Below are positions 47,762-55,788 of a stretch of 64,000 nt of DNA, one piece after another. The translations under genes were made by a program, and so were the position numbers. A model generated the notes under the pieces. That model did no database searches, was not told the DNA's origin, and worked only from the letters and a program-made list of their open reading frames with translations. Within the stretch, counting starts at the first letter, position 1. The number at the start of each line of letters is the position of its first letter. Source of the DNA: Gammaproteobacteria bacterium (GTDB lineage: Bacteria; Pseudomonadota; Gammaproteobacteria; Pseudomonadales; Pseudohongiellaceae); NCBI GenBank assembly GCA_029246545.1, contig JAQWMX010000011.1, forward strand, positions 62,001 to 126,000. Reading direction: 5' to 3'.

Positions 47762-48514
47762 TCAATAAGTAAAAGCCAAGTAAAAAAAGTTGCTCACTAA
47801 AATTAGTGTCATAACATCTATAATTTTTTCATGAGTGCCATCGGACATTTTTTTTAATAATTTGTGGCCTAAGTAATTTCCGGGGATAGTTGAAAGGCCG
47901 GCAATGATACCGAGGATAATTAATTCTGGTGTTAGCAAATCAGTAAATCCAAATACAGATATTTTAATTAAGTTCATGACTAAGGTAATTGTTGCCAATG
48001 TGCCAACGAACGCTAATCGGTTCATGCCAGTGCCCATCAAAAAAGGTGCGAGAAAAAATCCTGGGCCGATAACATTGCCTGCAAGACCGCCCCACACTAC
48101 AGAAGCACCAGCTAATAATTTTGGACCTGTCTTAATTGAATTCTTTCTTGCCCAATATTTTATAGGTACAGAAATAGTTAATACTGAACCAAAAATAAGC
48201 GCTATTACTCGAGGAGATAAATATCCAAAGAAGACTGAGCCTGCAATTACAGTAGGTAAGCCAAATAACAGCACATGCCGAACTGCCCAAAAGTCTACGT
48301 TTTTTCTCAATAAGTAGCCTCGACTTAAATGACTAAATATTAAGGCGCAGGTAATAACCGGAACAGTCGGCTTTATACCAATAAAGTGAGCGATAACTCC
48401 TGTCATTATCAGACCGCCTACCATGCCAATTGCGCCATGTATTATTCCGGCAACAAATGCGACAGCAATAATTAACGGTAACAGCCAAGGGTCAGACCCT
48501 AAGATTTCAAACAT
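47762..48514 (-). CDS. TauE/SafE family permease
   Basis: The 250-residue membrane protein has about eight helices, with the two-fold TauE/SafE repeat pattern (AGIIHGAIGMVGGLIMTGV near the N-terminus; WGGLAGNVIGPGFFLAPFLMG in the second half). Members export sulfite, sulfoacetate or other organic anions. It overlaps the tctA stop by 8 bp, so it is translationally tied to the TctABC import system. The transported compound is unknown. Confidence 0.87.
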   Translation of the reverse strand: MFEILGSDPWLLPLIIAVAFVAGIIHGAIGMVGGLIMTGVIAHFIGIKPTVPVITCALIFSHLSRGYLLRKNVDFWAVRHVLLFGLPTVIAGSVFFGYLSPRVIALIFGSVLTISVPIKYWARKNSIKTGPKLLAGASVVWGGLAGNVIGPGFFLAPFLMGTGMNRLAFVGTLATITLVMNLIKISVFGFTDLLTPELIILGIIAGLSTIPGNYLGHKLLKKMSDGTHEKIIDVMTLILVSNFFYLAFTY

Positions 48515-50012
48515 TAACGTTGACTTTTTTTGTAAGGAATTTCACTAGACGCCCACCAAAAAGTGAAGCCATAAGCATGATTAACATTAAAATTGCGAAA
48601 GGCCGCTCTAGTAAATAAGACCATTGGCCGCCGCTGATTTGATACGAATAAATTAAAGATTCTTCAGCCATACCGCCTAAGAGTAAACCTATGACCGCTG
48701 CTGCAACAGAAAAATTATAACGCTTAAATATCCAGCCTATTAAGGAGAATATTAAAACTGTTATGGGGCCAGACAAGTTGCCAGTTAAACCAAAAGAACC
48801 AAAAATAGCCAGCGCTAGAACCGAAGGAATCAGGTAATGCATTGGCACTTTTACAACATTCGCTAAAATAGGAATAAACATTAGACCTAATATAATTAGG
48901 AGGAATGCTTGCCCGAAGTTGGCAAAGATAATGGCATAAACAATATCAGTTTGCTCTCGAATAAACTGCGGACCGCCAGTGATATTGTGCATGGAAAACG
49001 CGGCTAGCATGACTGCAGTTGCACCACCGCCAGGTATACCTAATGCTAATAAGGTTGCCATTGAGCCCGCTTCAGAAGAACTGTTAGCCGCTTCTGAAGC
49101 TATAACCCCGGTGGGATTGCCCTGACCAAAAGAGTCAGGATCAGGGTCTTTTCGTTTGGTTTGGATATAAGATAATAAATTAGCAATTGAAGAGCCTACT
49201 CCTGGTACGGCTCCAACGAGCACCCCAATCAAACTTCCTCGGGCCAGGACCCACGGGTAACGTATAACACTTTTAAAACCGCTAAAAATTTTACTGATGC
49301 TGACTTTTCGTGCGGCACTGTCATCAACCAAATACTTTGTGTTCACTAAGCGAAACAATTCTGATGCTGCAAACATCCCCATCATGGCGGGTATAACAGG
49401 GATACCATCCAATAAATAACTTATACCTAATGTGCCTCTTGCTACTCCAGCCTCGCCATAGCCAACTGTTCCCAGCAGTAAACCAAAAAAGCCAGCAATC
49501 ATGCCTTTGATGACATGTTGTCCACTCAGACTGGCGATTAAAGTAATACCCCAAATGACGATAATGCTCATCTCAGCAGGGCCCATTTTAAGTACCAGTT
49601 CTGAAATTGGTTTTACTAAAAACAACAAAAGAATATAGCCAACGATCACACTAATGGTAGAAGCACCTAAGGCAATGCCTAAGGCCAGATTGTGTTGACC
49701 CTTTCTCGCCATAGGGTAACCATCAAATGTTGTTGCAATGGATGATGAGGTGCCGGGAATATTCATTAATATGGCAGGGATCCCTCCACCAAAGCTGCCG
49801 CCGGTAAAAATGGCGGTGAGAAAAAGCATGGCTTGTATAAAGTCCATGTATAAGGTCATTGGCAAGAAAATTGCCATAGCCATTGAAATTTGTAAGCCGG
49901 GTACAGCGCCGAAAAGTAAACCGATCAATATGCCTGGAACGACAATTAACCAAGTTGAATAATCAGCAAAAAGTAAATCTAGGCCAGCTTGTAGAGCTAT
50001 TATATCAATCAT
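48507..50012 (-). CDS. tctA: Tripartite tricarboxylate transporter TctA
   Basis: TctA is the large permease of the TctABC system that imports carboxylates with a periplasmic Bug-type receptor. The 501-residue protein has about 11-12 helices and hallmark blocks FGAVPGLQISMAMAIFLPMT near the start, FTGGSFGGGIPAILMNIPGTSSS and SEAANSSSEAGSMATLLALGIPGG (the motifs are separated in the chain). TctB lies upstream by 9 bp and TctC beyond it: the complete set. Confidence 0.93.
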   Translation of the reverse strand: MIDIIALQAGLDLLFADYSTWLIVVPGILIGLLFGAVPGLQISMAMAIFLPMTLYMDFIQAMLFLTAIFTGGSFGGGIPAILMNIPGTSSSIATTFDGYPMARKGQHNLALGIALGASTISVIVGYILLLFLVKPISELVLKMGPAEMSIIVIWGITLIASLSGQHVIKGMIAGFFGLLLGTVGYGEAGVARGTLGISYLLDGIPVIPAMMGMFAASELFRLVNTKYLVDDSAARKVSISKIFSGFKSVIRYPWVLARGSLIGVLVGAVPGVGSSIANLLSYIQTKRKDPDPDSFGQGNPTGVIASEAANSSSEAGSMATLLALGIPGGGATAVMLAAFSMHNITGGPQFIREQTDIVYAIIFANFGQAFLLIILGLMFIPILANVVKVPMHYLIPSVLALAIFGSFGLTGNLSGPITVLIFSLIGWIFKRYNFSVAAAVIGLLLGGMAEESLIYSYQISGGQWSYLLERPFAILMLIMLMASLFGGRLVKFLTKKVNVNV

Positions 50013-50021
50013 ATATAGTTC

Positions 50022-50477
50022 TCAATATTGGCTAGGCAAAATTAACATCGGCATGGGGTAAGGCAACATGCTCGAAAAAAACAGCGCAACTAAAAAGCCA
50101 AAAGCAATGCTGTAAGCCAATACCCAAATGAGTCTTCTTTCTCCATGTAGCCATAAAAAAGCAGCAATAAATAAACTCGTGCCCACGTCAAAACCTAACC
50201 AAGCTAAAGAAGTTATATACAGTATAAAAAGACAGATGACTGGGACTACACTAGAAACTGGTTCGAGTTTTTCAATTATCGGGTCATTGTCTTTACACCT
50301 GTTAATGAATTCGATAATGCATAGACTCAAGATAATTAGACTGAGCGGTAAAACTAAAATTAAATTGATTATGTGTGAAGAAGCAGAATAAGCATCATAT
50401 AAATACCAAGCTACTAGCGCAGCGATAGTCGCTATTACGATTAGGTCGAAAAAAACGTGGGCTTTTTTTGAATTCAT
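50022..50477 (-). CDS. tctB: Tripartite tricarboxylate transporter TctB
   Basis: The 151-residue protein has four predicted helices, as in the small TctB subunit. Sequence is poorly conserved in this family, so the call rests on size, helix pattern and position between tctC and tctA. Start ATG at 50477; tctC ends 13 bp upstream. Confidence 0.8.
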   Translation of the reverse strand: MNSKKAHVFFDLIVIATIAALVAWYLYDAYSASSHIINLILVLPLSLIILSLCIIEFINRCKDNDPIIEKLEPVSSVVPVICLFILYITSLAWLGFDVGTSLFIAAFLWLHGERRLIWVLAYSIAFGFLVALFFSSMLPYPMPMLILPSQY

Positions 50478-50490
50478 AAGCTTAAGTTTC

Positions 50491-51513
50491 TTACCTTTGC
50501 TGTTCTAGTAGGTAAGAATAGTTTTTAAAGATATCAAAATTGGTATTCATTATTTCTGTTGCTTGTAGCGGTCCAATCCAACGGCCGCCAATATCAGAGC
50601 GTTGTAATAGTTCTTGTAGAGCAGGATTTTGCAGTGCGCGCTCCAGCGCTAAACTAATATATTCAAAACGTTCCGGGTAATTTTGCTTAAACTTTGTAGT
50701 GGTAGCAAAGCCTCGAATTGAACCAGGCAATATCGGCGCCGTAAATCCCAAAGGTGCTAGTGCTTGGTTAAGAGTTGGAGCATCCCAGGCTTCATTTCGA
50801 ACATCACTTACGATGGCGACAGGTTCAATATATTCTCGAATACTTTCACAGCCCTCTGCACTGATCACCGTAAAATCGACGACGCCACCGGCCACAGCAG
50901 CACGAGCCTGACCACCACTATTATAGGCAACTAAATTAAGGTTCTCTTGTGGGATACCATTTACTTCAAGTAAAAGTTTCGCCATGAGATGGCCAGCTGA
51001 GCCTCTTACTACAGAAGCGCGAACGGTTTTTGGTCTGTTACGAATAGCGTCGAGTAATTCTTCAAGATTTTTATAATCGGAAGCTTTGCTTAATGCGATT
51101 AAGTCTTCATCAAACCACTGAAAATTAATATAAGAAAAATCTTCGATAGTGTAGTCGGCGTTTCCTTCCAATATGGTATTTGATAAATAGGGCGAGAAGG
51201 CTGAAGCAAAAACTGTGTAACCATCGTGCGGTCTTCCCAAGACATAATTTGCTGCTAGTAATGTGCCGGCGCCGTTGCGATTTATCACTTGCACAGGTTC
51301 ACCGAGTTCTTCACCTAAATAAGTAGACACTGCTCTTGCCATACGGTCAACGCTGCCGCCTACACCAAAGCCCACAACTACTGTAATGGGTTGGCTAGGG
51401 TAATTCTGAGCCATAGCTGATGATGAAGTAATTGAAATGATTAACAATAAAAAACAGAAATAAACACCGAAGTTAGTTTTTATATTCATTCTATTTATTT
51501 GTTTTTTAATCAT
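50491..51513 (-). CDS. tctC: Bug-type tricarboxylate-binding protein TctC
   Basis: The 340-residue periplasmic receptor has a signal peptide (FLLLIISITSSSAMAQ) and the Bug pattern YPSQPITVVVGFGVGGSVDRMAR and VINRNGAGTLLAANYV. It binds a carboxylate and delivers it to TctAB. The start may be at 51513 or at the internal ATG at 51489; neither has a clear ribosome site. It lies immediately upstream of tctB. Confidence 0.92.
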   Translation of the reverse strand: MIKKQINRMNIKTNFGVYFCFLLLIISITSSSAMAQNYPSQPITVVVGFGVGGSVDRMARAVSTYLGEELGEPVQVINRNGAGTLLAANYVLGRPHDGYTVFASAFSPYLSNTILEGNADYTIEDFSYINFQWFDEDLIALSKASDYKNLEELLDAIRNRPKTVRASVVRGSAGHLMAKLLLEVNGIPQENLNLVAYNSGGQARAAVAGGVVDFTVISAEGCESIREYIEPVAIVSDVRNEAWDAPTLNQALAPLGFTAPILPGSIRGFATTTKFKQNYPERFEYISLALERALQNPALQELLQRSDIGGRWIGPLQATEIMNTNFDIFKNYSYLLEQQR

Positions 51514-51530
51514 GATAAAAAAGTAAGCAA

Positions 51531-52388
51531 TTAATTAGTGCCCTCTAAAACAACGGGGGATAAGCCAGATGCTGAAATAGCAGGGGCTATATTTTCTGAT
51601 GATAAATAATCGAGCAAACGTGAAGCTGCTTCAGGGTTGTTGGCATCAATCAGAATGCCTGCAGAAAAAGTAGTGACCCTTTGTAATTCGTCGGGAATTG
51701 GCCCTACAAAAGCTGCACCGGCTATCGGCAAGATTTCACTAATTTGTTGAAAGCCAATATCGACTTCGCCACGTGCAACCACAGAGGCTACTCGTTCACT
51801 AAGTATACGCACAGATTTCGGTTGTAGCGTTTCCCAAATACCCATTTCTGGGAAAAGTGTTGTAGAGAGATAAGTCCCACTAGCACTTGCTGAATACCCG
51901 ATAGAGTCTGCATCCATTAAGGCTTGAACAAATAACTCAACTGAACTGATATCGGGCAAAACAGAACCTTCTTGAACTGCCATGCCTATTTGAGATCTAA
52001 CTAAATCGATTCGTGATGAGTTAATAACAAAGCCGTTCTGAGTCAAATTATCCAATGAGCCTCTAGATAATATAATGACATCAAAGTCTTCCCCATTTGC
52101 AAGTCTCATTGGGATTGAATCGATAGCACCTCCAGAAGAAGAGCCATATTCAGTGTGTAACTTTATGCCAAGGTCGCGTTCAATTTGTGGGATTAAATTA
52201 TCATAGGCAGCAGCAAAACCGCCTGATGTTACGACCTTAACAACCGGGACTTGGTCTTGAGAATTGCTATTGAGTTGTTCTTTAGGGGCGCACGCGATTA
52301 ATAGTGCACAAAGAAGGAGGCTAAAAAATTTAGCACTTATGTTTTTTTGAGCGTGTTCTTGAGTTTTAATTTGTGAAATATTGCTCAT
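51531..52388 (-). CDS. ModA-like substrate-binding lipoprotein, orphan
   Basis: The 285-residue protein is a type 2 periplasmic-binding protein, related in pattern to molybdate/ tungstate receptors: VVKVVTSGGFAAAYDNL, LHTEYGSSSGGAIDSIP, RGEVDIGFQQISEI. It has a lipobox IACAP. The first ATG is at 52388; an upstream TTG at 52439 is unlikely. No ABC permease or ATPase gene is present beside it. It lies directly upstream of tctC, so it may be a second receptor or sensor for the same substrate (inference). Confidence 0.82.
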   Translation of the reverse strand: MSNISQIKTQEHAQKNISAKFFSLLLCALLIACAPKEQLNSNSQDQVPVVKVVTSGGFAAAYDNLIPQIERDLGIKLHTEYGSSSGGAIDSIPMRLANGEDFDVIILSRGSLDNLTQNGFVINSSRIDLVRSQIGMAVQEGSVLPDISSVELFVQALMDADSIGYSASASGTYLSTTLFPEMGIWETLQPKSVRILSERVASVVARGEVDIGFQQISEILPIAGAAFVGPIPDELQRVTTFSAGILIDANNPEAASRLLDYLSSENIAPAISASGLSPVVLEGTN

Positions 52389-52499
52389 TGCATTGATGTT
52401 TTTATTATTAAAGACAAAAATGCCACTATAAATTTTCAATCAAAGTGGTATTTAATGTTATTTGAATGGCGCGGTTTACGCCAGCATCAATTACAGGGC

Positions 52500-53618
52500 T
52501 TATTCTGGACTAATTCTCAATACTGGTTTTACAACAGAACCATCTTCACTGGCTTCAATGGCTTCATTGATTTGGTCGAAATCGAAATATTCAATCAATT
52601 TCTCAAAAGGAAATTGGCCAGCAATATGGTATTCAATTAACTCGGTAAGAAAATTGCTGATGTCACTATCTCCGCCAAGAATGCCCATCACAGTTCGACC
52701 TTGTGACATAAGCGTAATTTCATTGAACTCCAGCATATCTTCTGGTCCTGATGCGCCAACTAGGCCAAGTACTGATTTGAAGGTAAGCAAGCTAAAAGCA
52801 TCTTCAATAACTTTATTAATGCCGGTTGTATCGAATGCATAAGCTAAACCTTTGGGACAAAGTTCGCTAATTTTTGCAATGGCATCATCTTTGGCATTAA
52901 AGGTATGAGTGGCACCTAGTTCTTTAGCTAGAGCAAGTCGATCGTCATTTACATCTACGGCGATAATTGGGTTAGCGCCAGCAATCTTGGCTGCCATAAC
53001 TGCTGCCATACCAACAGTACCAGAACCAAAAACAGCGAAAGACATGCCTGCTCGAACTTTCATACTGCGCAATACAGCACCAGCACCTGTCATCAACCCA
53101 CAGCCAATTGGCGATAATCTTTCAAGTGGTATGTCAGCTGCACTGTCAGGAACTCTGGCAACGTTTCTTTCATTAGCAACGGCATAAGTGGCGAAGCTAG
53201 ACTGTCCAAAAAAACTGGCATTCATATGTTCGCCATCCATAGTCATAGTGGAAGAGCCATCAGGACGTTTGCCGTCCCAATTGTATTTGAAGAATTCATA
53301 GCAATAGGTTGGAGAGTTATCGTCACAGCTTGGACATCCACCACAACTGTTGAAGCTCATTACAACTCTGTCACCTGGTTTTGCGACTGAGACTTCACTG
53401 CCAACTTCCTCAACAATGCCGGCTCCCTCGTGACCTAAAACAATAGGATGAGGAACTGGTAACTGTTTATCGCGTACTGCGAGGTCAGTATGACAAATAC
53501 CAGAAGCGACCATTCTGATTTTTAATTCATTAGGTTGCAGGTCATCTAATACGACATCTTCGATTGCAAAAGGGTGTTCATTTCCGCGACAGATCGCGGC
53601 ACGTGCATTAGTTGGCAT
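52500..53618 (-). CDS. Zinc-dependent alcohol dehydrogenase (class III-like)
   Basis: The 372-residue medium-chain dehydrogenase shows GHEGAGIVEEVG, catalytic-zinc residues C-H-T-D (GICHTDLAV), the structural-zinc loop CGGCPSCDDNSPTYC, and the Rossmann motif FGSGTVGMAA. It resembles aryl- or geraniol-type NAD-dependent dehydrogenases. Position in the gene cluster with TctABC and VOC proteins suggests oxidation of an alcohol intermediate. Substrate not determined. Confidence 0.9.
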   Translation of the reverse strand: MPTNARAAICRGNEHPFAIEDVVLDDLQPNELKIRMVASGICHTDLAVRDKQLPVPHPIVLGHEGAGIVEEVGSEVSVAKPGDRVVMSFNSCGGCPSCDDNSPTYCYEFFKYNWDGKRPDGSSTMTMDGEHMNASFFGQSSFATYAVANERNVARVPDSAADIPLERLSPIGCGLMTGAGAVLRSMKVRAGMSFAVFGSGTVGMAAVMAAKIAGANPIIAVDVNDDRLALAKELGATHTFNAKDDAIAKISELCPKGLAYAFDTTGINKVIEDAFSLLTFKSVLGLVGASGPEDMLEFNEITLMSQGRTVMGILGGDSDISNFLTELIEYHIAGQFPFEKLIEYFDFDQINEAIEASEDGSVVKPVLRISPE

Positions 53619-53753
53619 TGTGAGTACTCCTAAAACTGTTTGTTAAATTAAACTCTGGTCTTATTGAAGATTTAATTGCTTTGTAATTTTTTAAGGTATT
53701 AAAGTCAAATTACTTTACAGTTTTTAATATAAGAAAATAAGAAGGCAATAGGG

Positions 53754-54050
53754 TTAACGTTGATGATTATCAACCAATGTTGCTACTTCGACATATTCAA
53801 CGCTCGGTCTCACACCATAAAATTTTCCTACAGCTTCAATATTTTCTTCAGTGAAAAAGTTTCTGGCAGCAGCTTCTTCTTCCCATATATAAAAATTTCT
53901 TGCCTGTTTTTTATCGGCATCAACAGTAAATGCCTTAGAACGTAATCCAGGCATATTCTCGAATTTACTGCGTGCCATTAAAGCATTCTGCTGAACTTTG
54001 TCAGCATCAAAGTTGTCATCTAAATCGAATGTTACAAATGTTGCGATCAT
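53754..54050 (-). CDS. Small ABM/YdhR-like protein
   Basis: The 98-residue protein begins with MIATFVTFDLDDNFD and has the dimeric ferredoxin-like pattern (NFYIWEEEAAARNFFTEENIEAVGKFYG) of the YdhR/antibiotic-biosynthesis-monooxygenase group. No export signal. Such proteins can be cofactor-less oxygenases or simply stress-related; function is unknown. It lies between the ADH and VOC genes on the same strand. Confidence 0.72.
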   Translation of the reverse strand: MIATFVTFDLDDNFDADKVQQNALMARSKFENMPGLRSKAFTVDADKKQARNFYIWEEEAAARNFFTEENIEAVGKFYGVRPSVEYVEVATLVDNHQR

Positions 54051-54102
54051 TTTCTCTCTCTTTCTATAATTTGTTTCGGTTGTGATTTTAAAAAAGTAAA
54101 AA

Positions 54103-54906
54103 TTAAGGGATTAGACCTTGGGTTAATTCAATATTTGTTCCCCATGGATCTACTAAAAAGGCAATAGCTAGCTCAGTATCAGGAACAACACGATAACTTA
54201 AAGTAATAGGGACACCTGCGGCTTCAAGTTTCTCTAATGTCGCTTCCAAGTCCACAACTTCAAAGCCGATATGATCTAATACCGTGCCTTGGATTGGTAG
54301 GCGTGTTTCTTCACTTCCACTAAAGGTCAGATTAACACCAGGTATGTCGCCAGCTGGATATTCACCACGCATACCGGGAACAGCACCAAACATTTCTGTA
54401 TACCAGTCTTGCATAGCTTCATATTCTGGCAAGTAAAAATGAATATGATTTAACTCAACAGAAGCGGCCATGTCAGCGTTTTCACGAATCTCTAACCTAA
54501 TGTCATTAGGTCCGTGTACGTTAAAACGTTCAACTGAGTCAGTTGTTTCGATGTCAAAACCAGCTGATTCTAGGCGTGCTGCCATATCAGTTGCATCTTC
54601 TACATCAAAGCCTAAATGATCGATCAAGGTACCGACAGAACCAGAGCTTGGGTTTTCATCAAAAAATATAATAACCACACCAGGAATGCCGTAATAACTC
54701 AATGGGCCGTTTTGAATTGTGGTTGCGCCCAAGATTTCCCAGAAAAGTTGGGTGCGAGCAGGATCAGTTGTCCAGAAATGCAAATGTCCCATCGATGTAC
54801 CTGCAGCATTGGGTTCGGCTAGCTGCTGTGCAATGGAAATCATAGGCATTGAAAACAAAATTGCCATTATCAGTTGTTTAAAACTTCTTTTAGTAATAAA
54901 GGACAT
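54103..54906 (-). CDS. Exported two-domain VOC (glyoxalase/dioxygenase fold) protein
   Basis: The 267-residue protein has a signal peptide (MAILFSMPMISIAQQ) followed by two VOC domains: first about 35-145 (MGHLHFWTTDP ... DIRLEIREN) and second about 150-267 (LNHIHFYLPEY ... DHIGFEV ... GTNIELTQG), with His and Glu at usual metal positions. VOC families include extradiol dioxygenases and glyoxalases, normally cytoplasmic. A paralogue of the same design lies 17 bp upstream. Substrate unknown. Confidence 0.84.
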   Translation of the reverse strand: MSFITKRSFKQLIMAILFSMPMISIAQQLAEPNAAGTSMGHLHFWTTDPARTQLFWEILGATTIQNGPLSYYGIPGVVIIFFDENPSSGSVGTLIDHLGFDVEDATDMAARLESAGFDIETTDSVERFNVHGPNDIRLEIRENADMAASVELNHIHFYLPEYEAMQDWYTEMFGAVPGMRGEYPAGDIPGVNLTFSGSEETRLPIQGTVLDHIGFEVVDLEATLEKLEAAGVPITLSYRVVPDTELAIAFLVDPWGTNIELTQGLIP

Positions 54907-54923
54907 TATATTTTCCTTATGGC

Positions 54924-55742
54924 TTAATCTTGCGGTTCCAAACCTTGGGTTAATTCTATGTAAGTACCCCAGGGGTCTGTTAGAAATGCGATGGCTAAAT
55001 TTGCTGCCGGGATTTCCCGATAACCAAGATCCATGGTCACACCGGCTGCTTCTAGTTTGGCAATCGTTGCCTGCAAATCACTAACTTCAAAACCGATATG
55101 ATCTAGGACAGTGCCTTGAGTTGGCATGACCGGAGTTTCAGCTTGGTTAAAAGTGAGATTTACACCAGGAATGTCGCCAGCTTGGAAAATTGCGCGCATG
55201 CCGGGTACGGCTCCAAACATCTCGTAATACCAGTTCTGCATTGCTTCAATGTCAGGGGTTTCCCAATGAATATGGTGCATCTGAATCGGTGTATTGATTT
55301 CTGTATTTTCCAATATTTCAATTAGTAGTCCATCAGGACCGTTGACCCAGAGCTGGCCAGGGAAACCGCCACGTTCAACATCTATACCAGAAGAGATCCA
55401 TCTGTCATATGCAGCATTAACATTGGGCACATGAAAGCCAACATGAATAATCATTGTGCCGTCTGAGCCATTGCTAGGCTCAGCTTCACGTACTAGAATG
55501 AAAACGCCTGGAATAGCATACATGCTAAGAGGCCCGTTCTGAATTGAGGTGGCACCTAAATCTTCCCAAAATTCATTACTGGCTTCGATATCTGAAGCTT
55601 GGAAATGCAAGTGCCCCATTGCTACACCATCATTATTGGGGGCGGCTAACTGAGCAAAAGAATGAAATGGCGTAGAAAAAAGAAGGGCAACTATAAAATG
55701 TAAAAAGCTTTTTAGATTTACAACAGAATGAATCTTAGACAT
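54924..55742 (-). CDS. Exported two-domain VOC protein (paralogue)
   Basis: The 272-residue protein has the same architecture as the neighbouring gene: signal peptide (LHFIVALLFSTPFHSFAQ), then two VOC domains (MGHLHFQASDI..., MHHIHWETPDI...). The shared phrases AMQNWYYEMFGAVPGMR and DPWGTYIELTQGL show tandem duplication followed by marked divergence. It is the first of the pair in transcription order and is divergent from the AtuA/DUF4387 gene. The two may form a heterodimer. Confidence 0.84.
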   Translation of the reverse strand: MSKIHSVVNLKSFLHFIVALLFSTPFHSFAQLAAPNNDGVAMGHLHFQASDIEASNEFWEDLGATSIQNGPLSMYAIPGVFILVREAEPSNGSDGTMIIHVGFHVPNVNAAYDRWISSGIDVERGGFPGQLWVNGPDGLLIEILENTEINTPIQMHHIHWETPDIEAMQNWYYEMFGAVPGMRAIFQAGDIPGVNLTFNQAETPVMPTQGTVLDHIGFEVSDLQATIAKLEAAGVTMDLGYREIPAANLAIAFLTDPWGTYIELTQGLEPQD

Positions 55743-55788
55743 TATATTTCTCCTGAAATGATGGAGTTCAAATTTATCATTTCATTTT

